From Acidobacteriota bacterium (lineage in GTDB: Bacteria > Acidobacteriota > Vicinamibacteria > Vicinamibacterales > UBA2999), in NCBI GenBank assembly GCA_947478985.1, contig CANJYC010000012.1, positions 1-16,482 of the forward strand: 16,482 nucleotides of DNA, given 5' to 3'. The position numbers and the translations under genes were made by a program. The notes under the pieces were generated by a model. That model was not told the DNA's origin and made no database searches. It saw only the letters and a program-made list of their open reading frames with translations. How positions within the stretch are numbered: the first letter of the stretch is position 1; each line of letters begins with the position of its first letter. Of the stretch, positions 6,589-14,600 are shown one piece after another.

Positions 6589-8088
6589 ATGATCAGGTCA
6601 CAGGTCCGCAGGGCCCTGCTTCTCTTCGCGGTCATCGGGCTGTCTCCGTCCCTGGGCGCTGCTGTGCAGGCGCCGCCGGCCATCGCAGCGCCGTCGCTGG
6701 CGCCAGCGGATTGGGACGCGCAGGTGAAGCTGAAGGAAGCGGTCGACCACAACCCTGATCCGCGCATCGTTGAGATCGACATCGTGGCACGCGTGGCCGA
6801 TGTCGATATCGCACCAGGTAAACGCGTGAAGGCGTGGACCTACGACGGCGGCCTGCCGGGTCCACTCATTCGAGTCCACGTGGGCGACCGGCTCATCGTG
6901 CACTTCACCAATCAACTGCCGCAAGAGACGACAATCCACTGGCATGGCGTGCGCGTCCCCATCACGATGGACGGCGTGCCCGGCATTTCCCAGGACGAGG
7001 TCGAACAGGGCAAGTCGTTCACCTACGACTTCACGGTTCCCGATGCCGGCCTGTACTGGTATCACCCGCATGTCCAGTCGGCGGCGCAGGTCGGCTTCGG
7101 TCTGTACGGGGCACTGCTCGTCGAGGACCCCGCCGAGGCGACCACCGTTGGCGTCCCGGACGAGGTGACGCTGGTCCTCAGCGACATCGGATTCGACGAC
7201 GCCGGCACCCTCGATGACCCCGACAACGGCGATTCGACCGGTATGGTGTTCGGCCGCGAGGGCACCTACGTACTGGTCAACGGGAAGACGCGGCCGACGC
7301 TGCGGGCCAGGTCGGGGGCGCCGCAGCGCTGGCGCGTGGTCAACGCGGCGAAGAGCCGGTTCTTCGTGCTCAACATGGACGGCTTCGTCTTCACCATCAT
7401 CGGCAGCGATGGCGGGCTGCAGGAATCCGCAACCACCACCGAGCAGGTGCTCATCACGCCGGGTGAGCGCGTGGACCTCATCGTGACGCCGACCGGCGCC
7501 CCGGGCACGGAACTGGTCGTGCGATCGATGCTGCACAACCGCGGCTACGGTTCGTTCTTCCGCAATGTGGAGGACGTACTGGCGGTGCGCATCAGCGACG
7601 ACCCGCCGGCGCCCAAGGTCGCGCTGCCGAAAGTCACGAGGACGATCATGGCGCCCCCCATCGCCGGGGCAACGCACGTGCCGATGGCTCTGACGTTGCC
7701 GCCCATCGACTGGAAGGGGCACAACGAGTTTCAGGTCAACGGCGTCCCCTTCTGGAAGTCGACGCCCTACCTCGCCAAGATTGGGGAAACGCAGATCTGG
7801 GTCGTGAAGAACGACACCGACTGGGACCACCCGTTCCATCTGCACGGCTTCTTCTTCATTCCCCTCGACGAGCACGACCAGCCGATTCATCCGATGGGAT
7901 GGAAGGACACCGTCAACATCCCGCAGCGGACTACGGCCAGGCTCCTGGTGCAGTTCAACGAGCGACCGGGCACCTGGATGTTCCACTGCCACATCCTCGA
8001 CCACGCCGAAGGCGGGCTGATGGGACACGTCCAGGTGGGCCCCGTGGCCGCCGAGCACATGCACCTGGAGGAGCCGAAGCCCCGCTGA
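6589..8088 (+). CDS. secreted three-domain multicopper oxidase (laccase/CueO-like)
   Basis: 499 residues. A signal peptide (MIRSQVRRALLLFAVIGL, cleavage near AVQA at about 28) sends it across the inner membrane. The RR pair is not a strong Tat motif. All four copper-binding motifs are present: HWHG (117-120), YHPH (158-161), HPFHLHG (414-420) and HCHILDH (466-472). It should hold a type 1 copper and a trinuclear cluster and oxidise metal ions or phenols while reducing oxygen to water. The residue ten after the type 1 Cys (C467) is Leu477, with Met478 next. CueO and CotA have Met at that place. No Met-rich insert typical of CueO is seen. The start at 6589 is supported by GGAG nine bases upstream and by the signal peptide; a longer open frame back to 6484 is rejected. 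Copper efflux or tolerance genes are not visible nearby. Confidence 0.93.
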   Translation: MIRSQVRRALLLFAVIGLSPSLGAAVQAPPAIAAPSLAPADWDAQVKLKEAVDHNPDPRIVEIDIVARVADVDIAPGKRVKAWTYDGGLPGPLIRVHVGDRLIVHFTNQLPQETTIHWHGVRVPITMDGVPGISQDEVEQGKSFTYDFTVPDAGLYWYHPHVQSAAQVGFGLYGALLVEDPAEATTVGVPDEVTLVLSDIGFDDAGTLDDPDNGDSTGMVFGREGTYVLVNGKTRPTLRARSGAPQRWRVVNAAKSRFFVLNMDGFVFTIIGSDGGLQESATTTEQVLITPGERVDLIVTPTGAPGTELVVRSMLHNRGYGSFFRNVEDVLAVRISDDPPAPKVALPKVTRTIMAPPIAGATHVPMALTLPPIDWKGHNEFQVNGVPFWKSTPYLAKIGETQIWVVKNDTDWDHPFHLHGFFFIPLDEHDQPIHPMGWKDTVNIPQRTTARLLVQFNERPGTWMFHCHILDHAEGGLMGHVQVGPVAAEHMHLEEPKPR

Positions 8089-8112
8089 GTTCCGCGGCGC
8101 GCGATGTAGACT
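8085..8112 (+). promoter_or_regulatory. possible promoter of ychF
   Basis: CTGAGT (8085-8090), a 16-base spacer and TAGACT (8107-8112) precede the ychF ATG by about 30 bases. A short hairpin TGGGG-AGCTA-CCCCA (8112-8126) follows at the expected start of the transcript. The hexamers match the sigma-70 consensus only partly. Confidence 0.3.
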
Positions 8113-8141
8113 GGGGAGCTACCCCACACCACTACATCCTT

Positions 8142-9245
8142 ATGCTTCGAGCTGGAATCGTCGGTCTCCCCAACGTCGGCAAGTCAACGCTCTTCAACGC
8201 CGTCACGCGCACGCGCAAGGCTGAAGCGGCGAACTATCCCTTCTGCACGATCGATCCCAACGTCGGGATGGTCACCGTCCCGGACGCCCGGCTCTACGAG
8301 CTGCAGCGAATCGCCAAAACGAACGTGGTCATCCCGGCGGCGATCGAGTTCGTCGACATCGCCGGGCTGGTCAAAGGCGCGAGCCAGGGCGAAGGCCTCG
8401 GCAACAAGTTCCTGACCCACGTGCGCGAGGTCGACGCGGTGGTGCAGGTCGTCCGCTGCTTCGAGGACGCCGACATCCATCACGTCTCAGCCACGATCGA
8501 TCCGGTGCGCGATATCGAGATCATCAACACCGAGCTGATGCTCGCTGACCTCGACTCGGTGAAGAAGCGGCGCGATCGCCTCGCCAAGGATGTCAAGCGC
8601 GGCGACAAGGCCGCTGCAGCGGACGACGCCGTGCTGGCCAGAATCGAGCCATGGCTCGACGCGGGCAAGCCGGCCATCACGCTCGACCTCACGCCGGAGG
8701 AACGAGCACTGGCCGCGCAGTTCTTCCTGCTCACCGACAAGCCGACCATCTTTGCCTGCAACGTCAAGGAGTCGGATCTGGCCACGGCCGACACCAACCC
8801 GTACGTGCTGAAGGTGCGCGACTACGTGCGCACGCACCTTTCGTGCGAGGCGGTCGTCATCAGCGCCCAGATCGAAAGCGATCTCGTCGATCTGCCGCCG
8901 GATGAAGCCGAGGCGTTCCTCAAGGAACTCGGCGTCAAGGAAAGTGGCATCGGCGCCCTGATCCGATCGACCTATCACCTCCTCGGCCTCCAGACCTACT
9001 TCACGGCCGGCGAAAAGGAAGTGCGCGCCTGGACGATCCACCTGGGCGACACCGCGCCAAAGGCGGCCGGCGTGATCCACTCCGACTTCGAGCGCGGCTT
9101 CATCAAGGCGGAGACGGTGGCCTACGAGGATCTCGTCCGCTGCGGCTCGGTGGCCGCGGCGCGCGAGAAGGGGCTCTACCGGATGGAAGGCAAGGAGTAC
9201 GTCGTCGCCGACGGCGACGTACTGCTCTTCAAGTTCAACGTGTAG
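8142..9245 (+). CDS. ychF: redox/ribosome-associated ATPase YchF (Obg-like)
   Basis: 367 residues, the usual YchF length. G1/Walker A is GLPNVGKST (8-16), the G3 segment is VDIAGLVKGAS (71-81), and G4 is replaced by NVKE (207-210), the change linked to ATP rather than GTP preference. The His in FEDADIHHV at position 114 matches the catalytic His114 described for E. coli YchF. A coiled-coil arm lies at about 128-195, and a TGS domain from QTYFTAGEKEVRAWT to FKFNV closes the protein. YchF binds 70S ribosomes and is implicated in translation control and oxidative stress response. No Shine-Dalgarno sequence sits just before the ATG at 8142. The stop codon is followed after one base by the start of the KOW-Smr gene, so the two are translationally coupled. 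Confidence 0.97.
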   Translation: MLRAGIVGLPNVGKSTLFNAVTRTRKAEAANYPFCTIDPNVGMVTVPDARLYELQRIAKTNVVIPAAIEFVDIAGLVKGASQGEGLGNKFLTHVREVDAVVQVVRCFEDADIHHVSATIDPVRDIEIINTELMLADLDSVKKRRDRLAKDVKRGDKAAAADDAVLARIEPWLDAGKPAITLDLTPEERALAAQFFLLTDKPTIFACNVKESDLATADTNPYVLKVRDYVRTHLSCEAVVISAQIESDLVDLPPDEAEAFLKELGVKESGIGALIRSTYHLLGLQTYFTAGEKEVRAWTIHLGDTAPKAAGVIHSDFERGFIKAETVAYEDLVRCGSVAAAREKGLYRMEGKEYVVADGDVLLFKFNV

Positions 9246-9246
9246 G

Positions 9247-9693
9247 ATGCCCTTCGCGGTCGGCGACACGGCGGTCGTCCGCACCTTCGGGAACAAACGG
9301 GGCGAGATCATCGCCATCAGTCGCGACGGCCGCTACCAGGTGCGCATCGACGGCATCTCCATGTGGTGCCACGAGCCGGACCTTGCCGTAGCCGACCCAC
9401 CGAAGAAGCAGAAGGCCCCCGCCCGTCCGCGGCAGGCGTCCCCGGATGAGACCGCCGCCTCCCCAGGCCGCGTCGACCTGCACGGCCTGACGGTAGAGGA
9501 CGCGCTGGGCCGCATGGTCGATGAGATCGACCGGTCGCTGCGGCGCGGCGCCGACCGTGTCGAGGTGGTGCACGGCAAAGGCTCCGGTCGCGTCATGGCC
9601 GCCGTCCACCGGCAACTCGCAGCGATGTCCGTCGTGGCCGCGTTCCGGCTGGACCCGCACAATCCCGGCGTGACCTGGGCGCACTTCCGCTGA
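9247..9693 (+). CDS. stand-alone KOW + Smr domain protein (MutS2-tail-like)
   Basis: 148 residues, cytoplasmic. Residues 3-50 form a small KOW-like beta domain (FAVGDTAVVRTFGNKRGEI). Residues 50-74 are a Pro/Ala/Lys-rich linker. Residues 76-148 are an Smr domain with DLHGLTVEDAL (77-87) and HGKGSGRVMAAV (109-120), the two conserved loops of this nuclease/nucleic-acid-binding fold. The same KOW-linker-Smr order forms the C-terminal tail of MutS2, but here there is no MutS core or ATPase. In the MutS2 and SmrB proteins this tail acts on collided ribosomes or mRNA. Starting one base after the stop of ychF suggests a shared ribosome-linked job. Smr-DNA roles remain possible. No frameshift or upstream MutS2 remnant is seen, so it is a complete gene rather than a fragment. 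Confidence 0.88.
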   Translation: MPFAVGDTAVVRTFGNKRGEIIAISRDGRYQVRIDGISMWCHEPDLAVADPPKKQKAPARPRQASPDETAASPGRVDLHGLTVEDALGRMVDEIDRSLRRGADRVEVVHGKGSGRVMAAVHRQLAAMSVVAAFRLDPHNPGVTWAHFR

Positions 9694-9725
9694 GCCGCGT
9701 GCGCCGTTGCGCATCGGGTCTCCCC

Positions 9726-9731
9726 TACAAT
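9726..9731 (+). promoter_or_regulatory. possible -10 element directly before the GIY-YIG gene
   Basis: TACAAT ends six bases before the GTG at 9738. A transcript starting at the usual distance would begin at or next to the start codon, so it would be leaderless. A good -35 is not seen at 16-18 bases (TTGCGC at 9707 is too close). Confidence 0.35.
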
Positions 9732-9737
9732 CTCCTC

Positions 9738-9986
9738 GTGCACTTCGTCTACATCGTCCGCTGCGCGGATGACAGCCTCTACACCGGCTACGCCCTCGAC
9801 CCGGAGGCCCGCGTCGCGGTGCACAACAGCGGCCGGGGTGCACATTACACGGCGAGCCGCCGCCCGGTCACGCTGGTGCACACGGAGCCGTTCGACACGA
9901 AGTCCGAGGCGCTGAAGCGCGAGCACCAGGTGAAGCAGCTCACGCGCGCAGAGAAGGAACGCCTGATCCAACATTGCCGTCGGTGA
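9738..9986 (+). CDS. GIY-YIG nuclease-domain protein (UPF0213/YhbQ-like)
   Basis: 82 residues with the GTG start at 9738. The single-domain GIY-YIG pattern is present: FVYIVRC (3-9), DSLYTG (12-17), HN-GRGAHYT, the conserved SRRPV, and SEALKREHQVKQL with the Glu expected to bind the metal ion. The family starts at exactly this point (xHFVYI), so the longer open frame from a GTG at 9699 is not preferred. Members are assumed to be structure-specific DNA endonucleases, but many short ones have no proven substrate. It follows the KOW-Smr gene by 44 bases on the same strand, so read-through from ychF is possible in addition to its own promoter. A hairpin starts 8 bases after its stop. Confidence 0.9.
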   Translation: MHFVYIVRCADDSLYTGYALDPEARVAVHNSGRGAHYTASRRPVTLVHTEPFDTKSEALKREHQVKQLTRAEKERLIQHCRR

Positions 9987-9993
9987 TGTGCGT

Positions 9994-10023
9994 GGCGACG
10001 GACACGAATGTCCGCGCGTCGCC
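9994..10023 (+). repeat. CGAA-loop hairpin, copy A (GACACGAATGTC core)
   Basis: GGCGAC (9994-9999) pairs with GTCGCC (10018-10023). GGACA pairs with TGTCC around a CGAA loop (10005-10008), with a GCGC bulge on the 3' side. It begins 8 bases after the GIY-YIG stop and ends 110 bases before the oxidase ATG. It could end the ychF-smr-GIY-YIG transcript, though it lacks a T-tract, or act in the oxidase leader. The 12-base core GACACGAATGTC recurs in copy B upstream of the TonB receptor. Confidence 0.5.
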
Positions 10024-10133
10024 GCCGCGTCCTCGCGCTCTCTTTCCAGCTAACCGACTCACTATGCGTCGCTTACCGGTGACGGCGTACGCCATGTGCG
10101 CATGGAACCACCCTTGCTCTCGCACGACGCGAG

Positions 10134-11312
10134 ATGAACAGGCGCACGCTGCTCAAAGCCGGAGGTCTGGCACTGTGCCACGTCGGCCTCGCCGAGTGGG
10201 CCCCGGTGCTTGCGTCGCCGGTGCACGCGCTGTCTGCAGCGCGCCAGACACTGGCACTCACACCAGTGCACGTGTCGTGGGACCGCGTGATCCGCACGAC
10301 GGTCGGACTGCGTCCGCACCGCGACAGCGGCTTTGTCCTGCGTGCGGAGAAACAGGGCGACCGCCTGCTCGTCCACAACTACGGGCATGGCGGAGCCGGA
10401 ATGTCGCTCGCGTGGGGCACCGGCGCCATCGCGGCGGACATGACACTGGCGCAGGAGTCACGCCGCGCGGCGGTCATCGGCTGTGGTGCCGTGGGGCTCG
10501 CCGCCGCGCGCCAGCTCCAGCGTCGCGGGTTCGACGTCGTCATCTACACGGCCACGGTGCCGCCGGACACCACGTCCAATATGTCGATGGCGAGCTTCAC
10601 TCCCGCCTCGGGACTCATCGCCCCGGAACAGCGGACGCCGGAGTGGGACGCACAGTTCCACGAGGCCGCCACTACGTCCGCTGAGGCACTTGAGGCGCTC
10701 GTGGGCTCCGAATACGGCGTCAGCTGGATCGATCACTTTCAGGCCACGGATCGTCCCCCGCCGCCCGACGACGAGCAGCCAGACGGCCCGCTGCCGGCCT
10801 TTCTGACGACCCAACGCAGCCGGGAGATTCTTGGCCCTGGTGAACATCCGTTCCCGACGCGTTATGTCGTGCGGACGTCGAGCCTCCGCATCGAGCCGTC
10901 CACCTACCTCGAGGCGCTCGTGCGCGACGTCGTGCAATTCGGCGGGCGCATCGTCATCCGCCAGTTCGACACGCCCGCTGACGTGATGGCCCTCGCCGAG
11001 CCGGTCATCGTCAACTGCACAGGCCTCGGCTCGCATGCACTCTTTGGCGACGAGGAGCTGGTCCCGGTCAAGGGACAGCTCACACTGCTCTCCCCGCAGG
11101 AGGGGGTCACGTACCGTGCCGGCCGCCGCAGCAGCGCCCGCGCGAGCGGGTCACCCGACGTCACTGCCGTCGGCATGATGCCGCGCCGCGACGGCATCGT
11201 CCTGGGCAACACGCAGGAGCGCGGCGTCTGGTCGCTCGACGTCAACGAAGAGGCGCGTCAACGGATCGTGACCAACGCGATGCGGTTCTTCCGCGCGACG
11301 CCACCACGATAA
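10134..11312 (+). CDS. Tat-exported, circularly permuted D-amino-acid-oxidase-like FAD enzyme
   Basis: 392 residues. A Tat signal (NRRTLLKAGGLAL) begins the protein. Residues 52-105 contain VGLRPHR (57-63) and HNYGHGGAGMSLAWGTG (81-97). In ordinary D-amino-acid oxidases this block lies at the very C-terminus. The FAD-binding strand-turn follows only at 112-123 (AAVIGCGAVGLA, GxGxxG at 116-121), then DTTSNMSMASFTP, which corresponds to the second FAD segment. The last part (VNCTGLGSHAL 293-303, VPVKGQL 310-316, GIVLGNTQERGVWSL 354-368) ends where the usual enzyme would continue into the GLRP block. So the gene appears circularly permuted, not truncated. Expected reaction: oxidative deamination of a D-amino acid (or related amine) with oxygen in the periplasm; the substrate is not readable. 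The ATG at 10134 has no strong ribosome site. The next gene is the TonB receptor, 311 bases away. Confidence 0.88.
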   Translation: MNRRTLLKAGGLALCHVGLAEWAPVLASPVHALSAARQTLALTPVHVSWDRVIRTTVGLRPHRDSGFVLRAEKQGDRLLVHNYGHGGAGMSLAWGTGAIAADMTLAQESRRAAVIGCGAVGLAAARQLQRRGFDVVIYTATVPPDTTSNMSMASFTPASGLIAPEQRTPEWDAQFHEAATTSAEALEALVGSEYGVSWIDHFQATDRPPPPDDEQPDGPLPAFLTTQRSREILGPGEHPFPTRYVVRTSSLRIEPSTYLEALVRDVVQFGGRIVIRQFDTPADVMALAEPVIVNCTGLGSHALFGDEELVPVKGQLTLLSPQEGVTYRAGRRSSARASGSPDVTAVGMMPRRDGIVLGNTQERGVWSLDVNEEARQRIVTNAMRFFRATPPR

Positions 11313-11623
11313 GCGACCGCCCTTCCTACACATCCGTCGTCACCGCAGTCGTCTTCAACACTCCTGTTGCACCTCGGCCGCAGGCGCGTCTCCACCGCTC
11401 ACCATCACTCCGTCGCGCGTCGCCACGAGACACCGCAATGGCGACAATCACACACGCGTGTCACGCGTTGTCACTGCGCATCGACACGAATGTCGATGTC
11501 CGCGTCGCGTGCGCGCACGTGCCACAACACCGCACACGCGCGATTTCCCTCAGAGAAAACAGTCATTCCTGCGTCGCATGACGCGCGTGGCGACTCGGCG
11601 CGCTCCTTGCTCTTGACGGGTGC
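11313..11623 (+). other. 311-base structured gap/leader before the TonB receptor
   Basis: No gene is supported here. It holds a 7-base inverted repeat GTCGCCA-N13-TGGCGAC (11419-11445), a 10-base palindrome ACACGCGTGT (11452-11461), hairpin copy B (11476-11503) and a small hairpin GCGTC-GCAT-GACGC (11571-11584). No convincing -35/-10 pair was found. A TTGACG at 11613-11618 is too close to the ATG to serve. The cluster of stems suggests a folded mRNA leader or several protein-binding sites. Confidence 0.5.
11476..11503 (+). repeat. CGAA-loop hairpin, copy B (GACACGAATGTC core)
   Basis: CATCGACA (11479-11486) pairs perfectly with TGTCGATG (11491-11498) around a CGAA loop (11487-11490). GCG (11476-11478) and CGC (11501-11503) extend it past a two-base bulge. 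The loop and the 12-base core equal those of copy A. Its 3' end lies 120 bases before the receptor ATG, nearly the same as copy A to the oxidase. Confidence 0.5.
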
Positions 11624-14600
11624 ATGCCCACACACACTGCGCTTTCACCGACACCGTCACACCCACCAACCCCACTCACGCGTCTGGCAGCGGTGCGCTT
11701 CTGCCTGGCGATCTGCGGCGCGCTGCTGGCCTTCGCGTCGATCGTGTCAGCACAGAGCTACCAGGGTGCTGTGCGCGGCGCCGTGCGCGATGCGCAGGGC
11801 ATCATCCCGGGCGTCGAGGTCACGCTCGTCAACGAGGAGACGAGCGCCGCGCGCACCGTCGTCTCGAACGAGTCAGGCGAATACATGTTCGCCAGCGTGC
11901 TCCCCGGCACCTACACCGTGCGCGCCACGCTGGCCGGCTTCAAGACTGAGGAGCGGAAGACGTTGCGCGTGGCGACGCAACAGCAGCTCGTCATCGACTT
12001 TGCGCTCGAGATCGGCGGCATCAGCGAGCAGATCACCGTCACCGGCGCGGCGCCGATCGTCGACAGAGCCACGGCCACCGTCGCCACGTCGATGGACGCG
12101 AAGACGATCGCGGACCTGCCGCTCTTTGGCCGGAACACCTTCTACTCCGCGACGACGACGCCCAACGTCATCCAGTCCGGCGATCCGCAGTTCGTGCGGT
12201 ACCAGGACCAGTCGAACGCCTCGCTCCTCTCGCTGGGCGGCGGGCCGCGCCGCGGTAACGCCTACCTGCTTGAGGGCGTCTCGATCACCGACTTCGTCAA
12301 CCGCCCCGCGTGGACGCCCTCGACGGAAGCCATCGAGGACATGCGCGTGCAGGTGAAGACCTACGACGCCGACATGGGCCGCGCGGCGGGCGGCGTGTTC
12401 AACGTCACGGCCAAGTCCGGATCGAACGACTGGCACGGCAGCGCCCTCGTCATCAACAAGCCCGGCTGGAGCACCGGCCAGCTCTTCTTCGCCAAGCGCG
12501 CGGGCATCCCGAACCCGCCGCAGTATTACTACAGCTGGGCGGGCTCGACCGGCGGCCCGATCGTCAAGAACAAGACGTTCTTCTGGTTCAGCACGGACGA
12601 TTACGCGCAGCGCAGCACGCGCAACAACGTGCTGACGTTCCCGACAGCGGCCGAACGCACCGGTGACTTCTCGCAGTCGAAGGTCACCATCTACGACCCG
12701 CTGACAACGCGTCCGAACCCGAACGGCACCGGCTTCATCCGCGATCCGTTCCCCGGCAACGTCATCCCGGCGAACCGCATCAGCCCGATCGCGCTCGCCA
12801 TGCTGAAGAACATGCCGCTGCCGACGGCGGGCCGGTCCTTCAACGGTCAGGCCACGCTCGATGACGGCCCGCAGAACCAGGAGACGCTGAAGATCGATCA
12901 GCACTGGAGCGACCGCTGGACGATGACGGGCATGTATGGCCACCAGCACACCAAGGAGCCTGGCTCCGCGTTCTGGGGACCGAACAGCACCGTCGTGGGC
13001 GACCCCGGCGGCAGCCTGCTCTACCGCACCGTCAACTTCGGGTCGGTGAACAACATCTTCATCCCGAACAACTCGACGACGGTCGCCGTGCGCTATGGCT
13101 ACAACCATTTCAAGGACGCAGGCGGCAACTACATCGGGGTTGACGCGGCCTCGCTGGGCCTGCCGTCGAACTTCGTCAACGCGCTGGCGTTCAACACGTT
13201 TCCGAACATCACGCTCACGGGCTACAGCGGCATGGGGAACAACGGGCCGAGCCTGACGACGCACATCAGCCAGACCGCCAACGTGAACGCCTCGAAGTTC
13301 TTTGGCGCCCACACGGTGAAGCTCGGCGCGGACTACCGGAAGATCGCGGCGAACACGATGGTGTTCGGCGCCTCTGCCGGCGCGTTCACCTTCAATCAGG
13401 GGTTCACGCAGGGGCCGAACGCCAACGCGGCGAGCGCTGCGGCGGGCGACGCGGTCGCCAGCATGCTCCTCGGCTACGCAGCCAGCGGTGAAGTGAACAA
13501 CGGGACACCCGCCAGTTACTTCATCAACTACTACTCGGGCTACCTGCAGGACGACGTCCGCGTCAGCTCCAAGCTGAGCGTCAACATGGGCCTCCGCTAC
13601 GAGTACGAAGCCGGTGTCGCGGAGCAGGACAACCGCTTCACTGTCGGCTTCGACCGCAACGCGACGTTCCCCGTGCAGGTCCCCGGCCTCGACCTCAAGG
13701 GCGGCCTGATGTATGCGGGCGTCGACGGCAACCCGACGACGCAGGCCAAGCCGATCAACGGCGTGGCGCCGCGCGGTGGCGTCGCCTGGTCGCTGACCGA
13801 TAAGACCGTCGTCCGCGGCGGTTACGGCTTCTTCTGGTCGCCAACCCAGATTCCCGGCGTGGGTGAATCGGCGATCGGCGCGCGCGGCTACTCGGCATCC
13901 ACCACGATGCTGACGACGACCGACGGCGGACTGACCCCCGCCGGCAGCATCGCCAACCCGTTCCCGGCCGGCGTGACCCCGCCGCAGGGGAACGCGCTGG
14001 GCCTGGCCACGGGCGCCGGCAGCGTCATCGACTTCGTGGATCAGAACTCGAAGCCGGGCTACGTGCAGCAGTACTCGCTCGACATCCAGAAGGAACTGGG
14101 TGGCGGCAACGTCATCGGCGTCGGCTACATGGGCAGCCGCTCCGAGCACCTGAGCCTGGGGGGCACGTCGGACGCGACGGTCAACATCAATCAGCTAGAC
14201 CCGACATACCTCGCGCTCGGCAGCGCCCTGCAGCAGACGGTGCCGAACCCGTTCTTCGGGAACGCCGCCTTCGGCAACCTGAGCCGCTCGGCGACAATCA
14301 GCCGCGGTCAGCTGCTGCGTCCCTATCCGCAGTTCGACAACGTGCTCGCGCACCGCGTCAACGATGCGAGCGCCCGCTATAACGCGTTCGTCACCCGCTG
14401 GAACAAGCGGATGGCCAATGGTTATTCGCTCGACGTGAACTACACGTTCAGCCGCCTGATGGACAACCAGTTCGGTGAGTCGAACAGCTTCTCCAGCCGT
14501 CAGGGCAGCGCGCTCAACAACTACGACCTCGGTGCGGAGTACGGGGTCTCGCTCCTCGACGTGGCGCATCGCCTCAACCTCAACGGCACGGTGCAGTTGC

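Noticed and set aside
10167..10178. Possible lipoprotein cleavage box (LALC) in the oxidase leader
   Set aside because: The residue before Cys is Leu instead of Gly, Ala or Ser, and the leader is a clear Tat signal; lipidation is not supported.
11613..11618. TTGACG as -35 for the TonB receptor
   Set aside because: It lies only 5 bases before the ATG and no -10 exists at the right distance upstream of the gene.
11873..14149. 758-codon frame on the minus strand across the TonB receptor
   Set aside because: Composition is Arg/Val/Asp/Ala-biased without any motif; the plus strand encodes a full receptor with a proper signal and C-terminal Phe.
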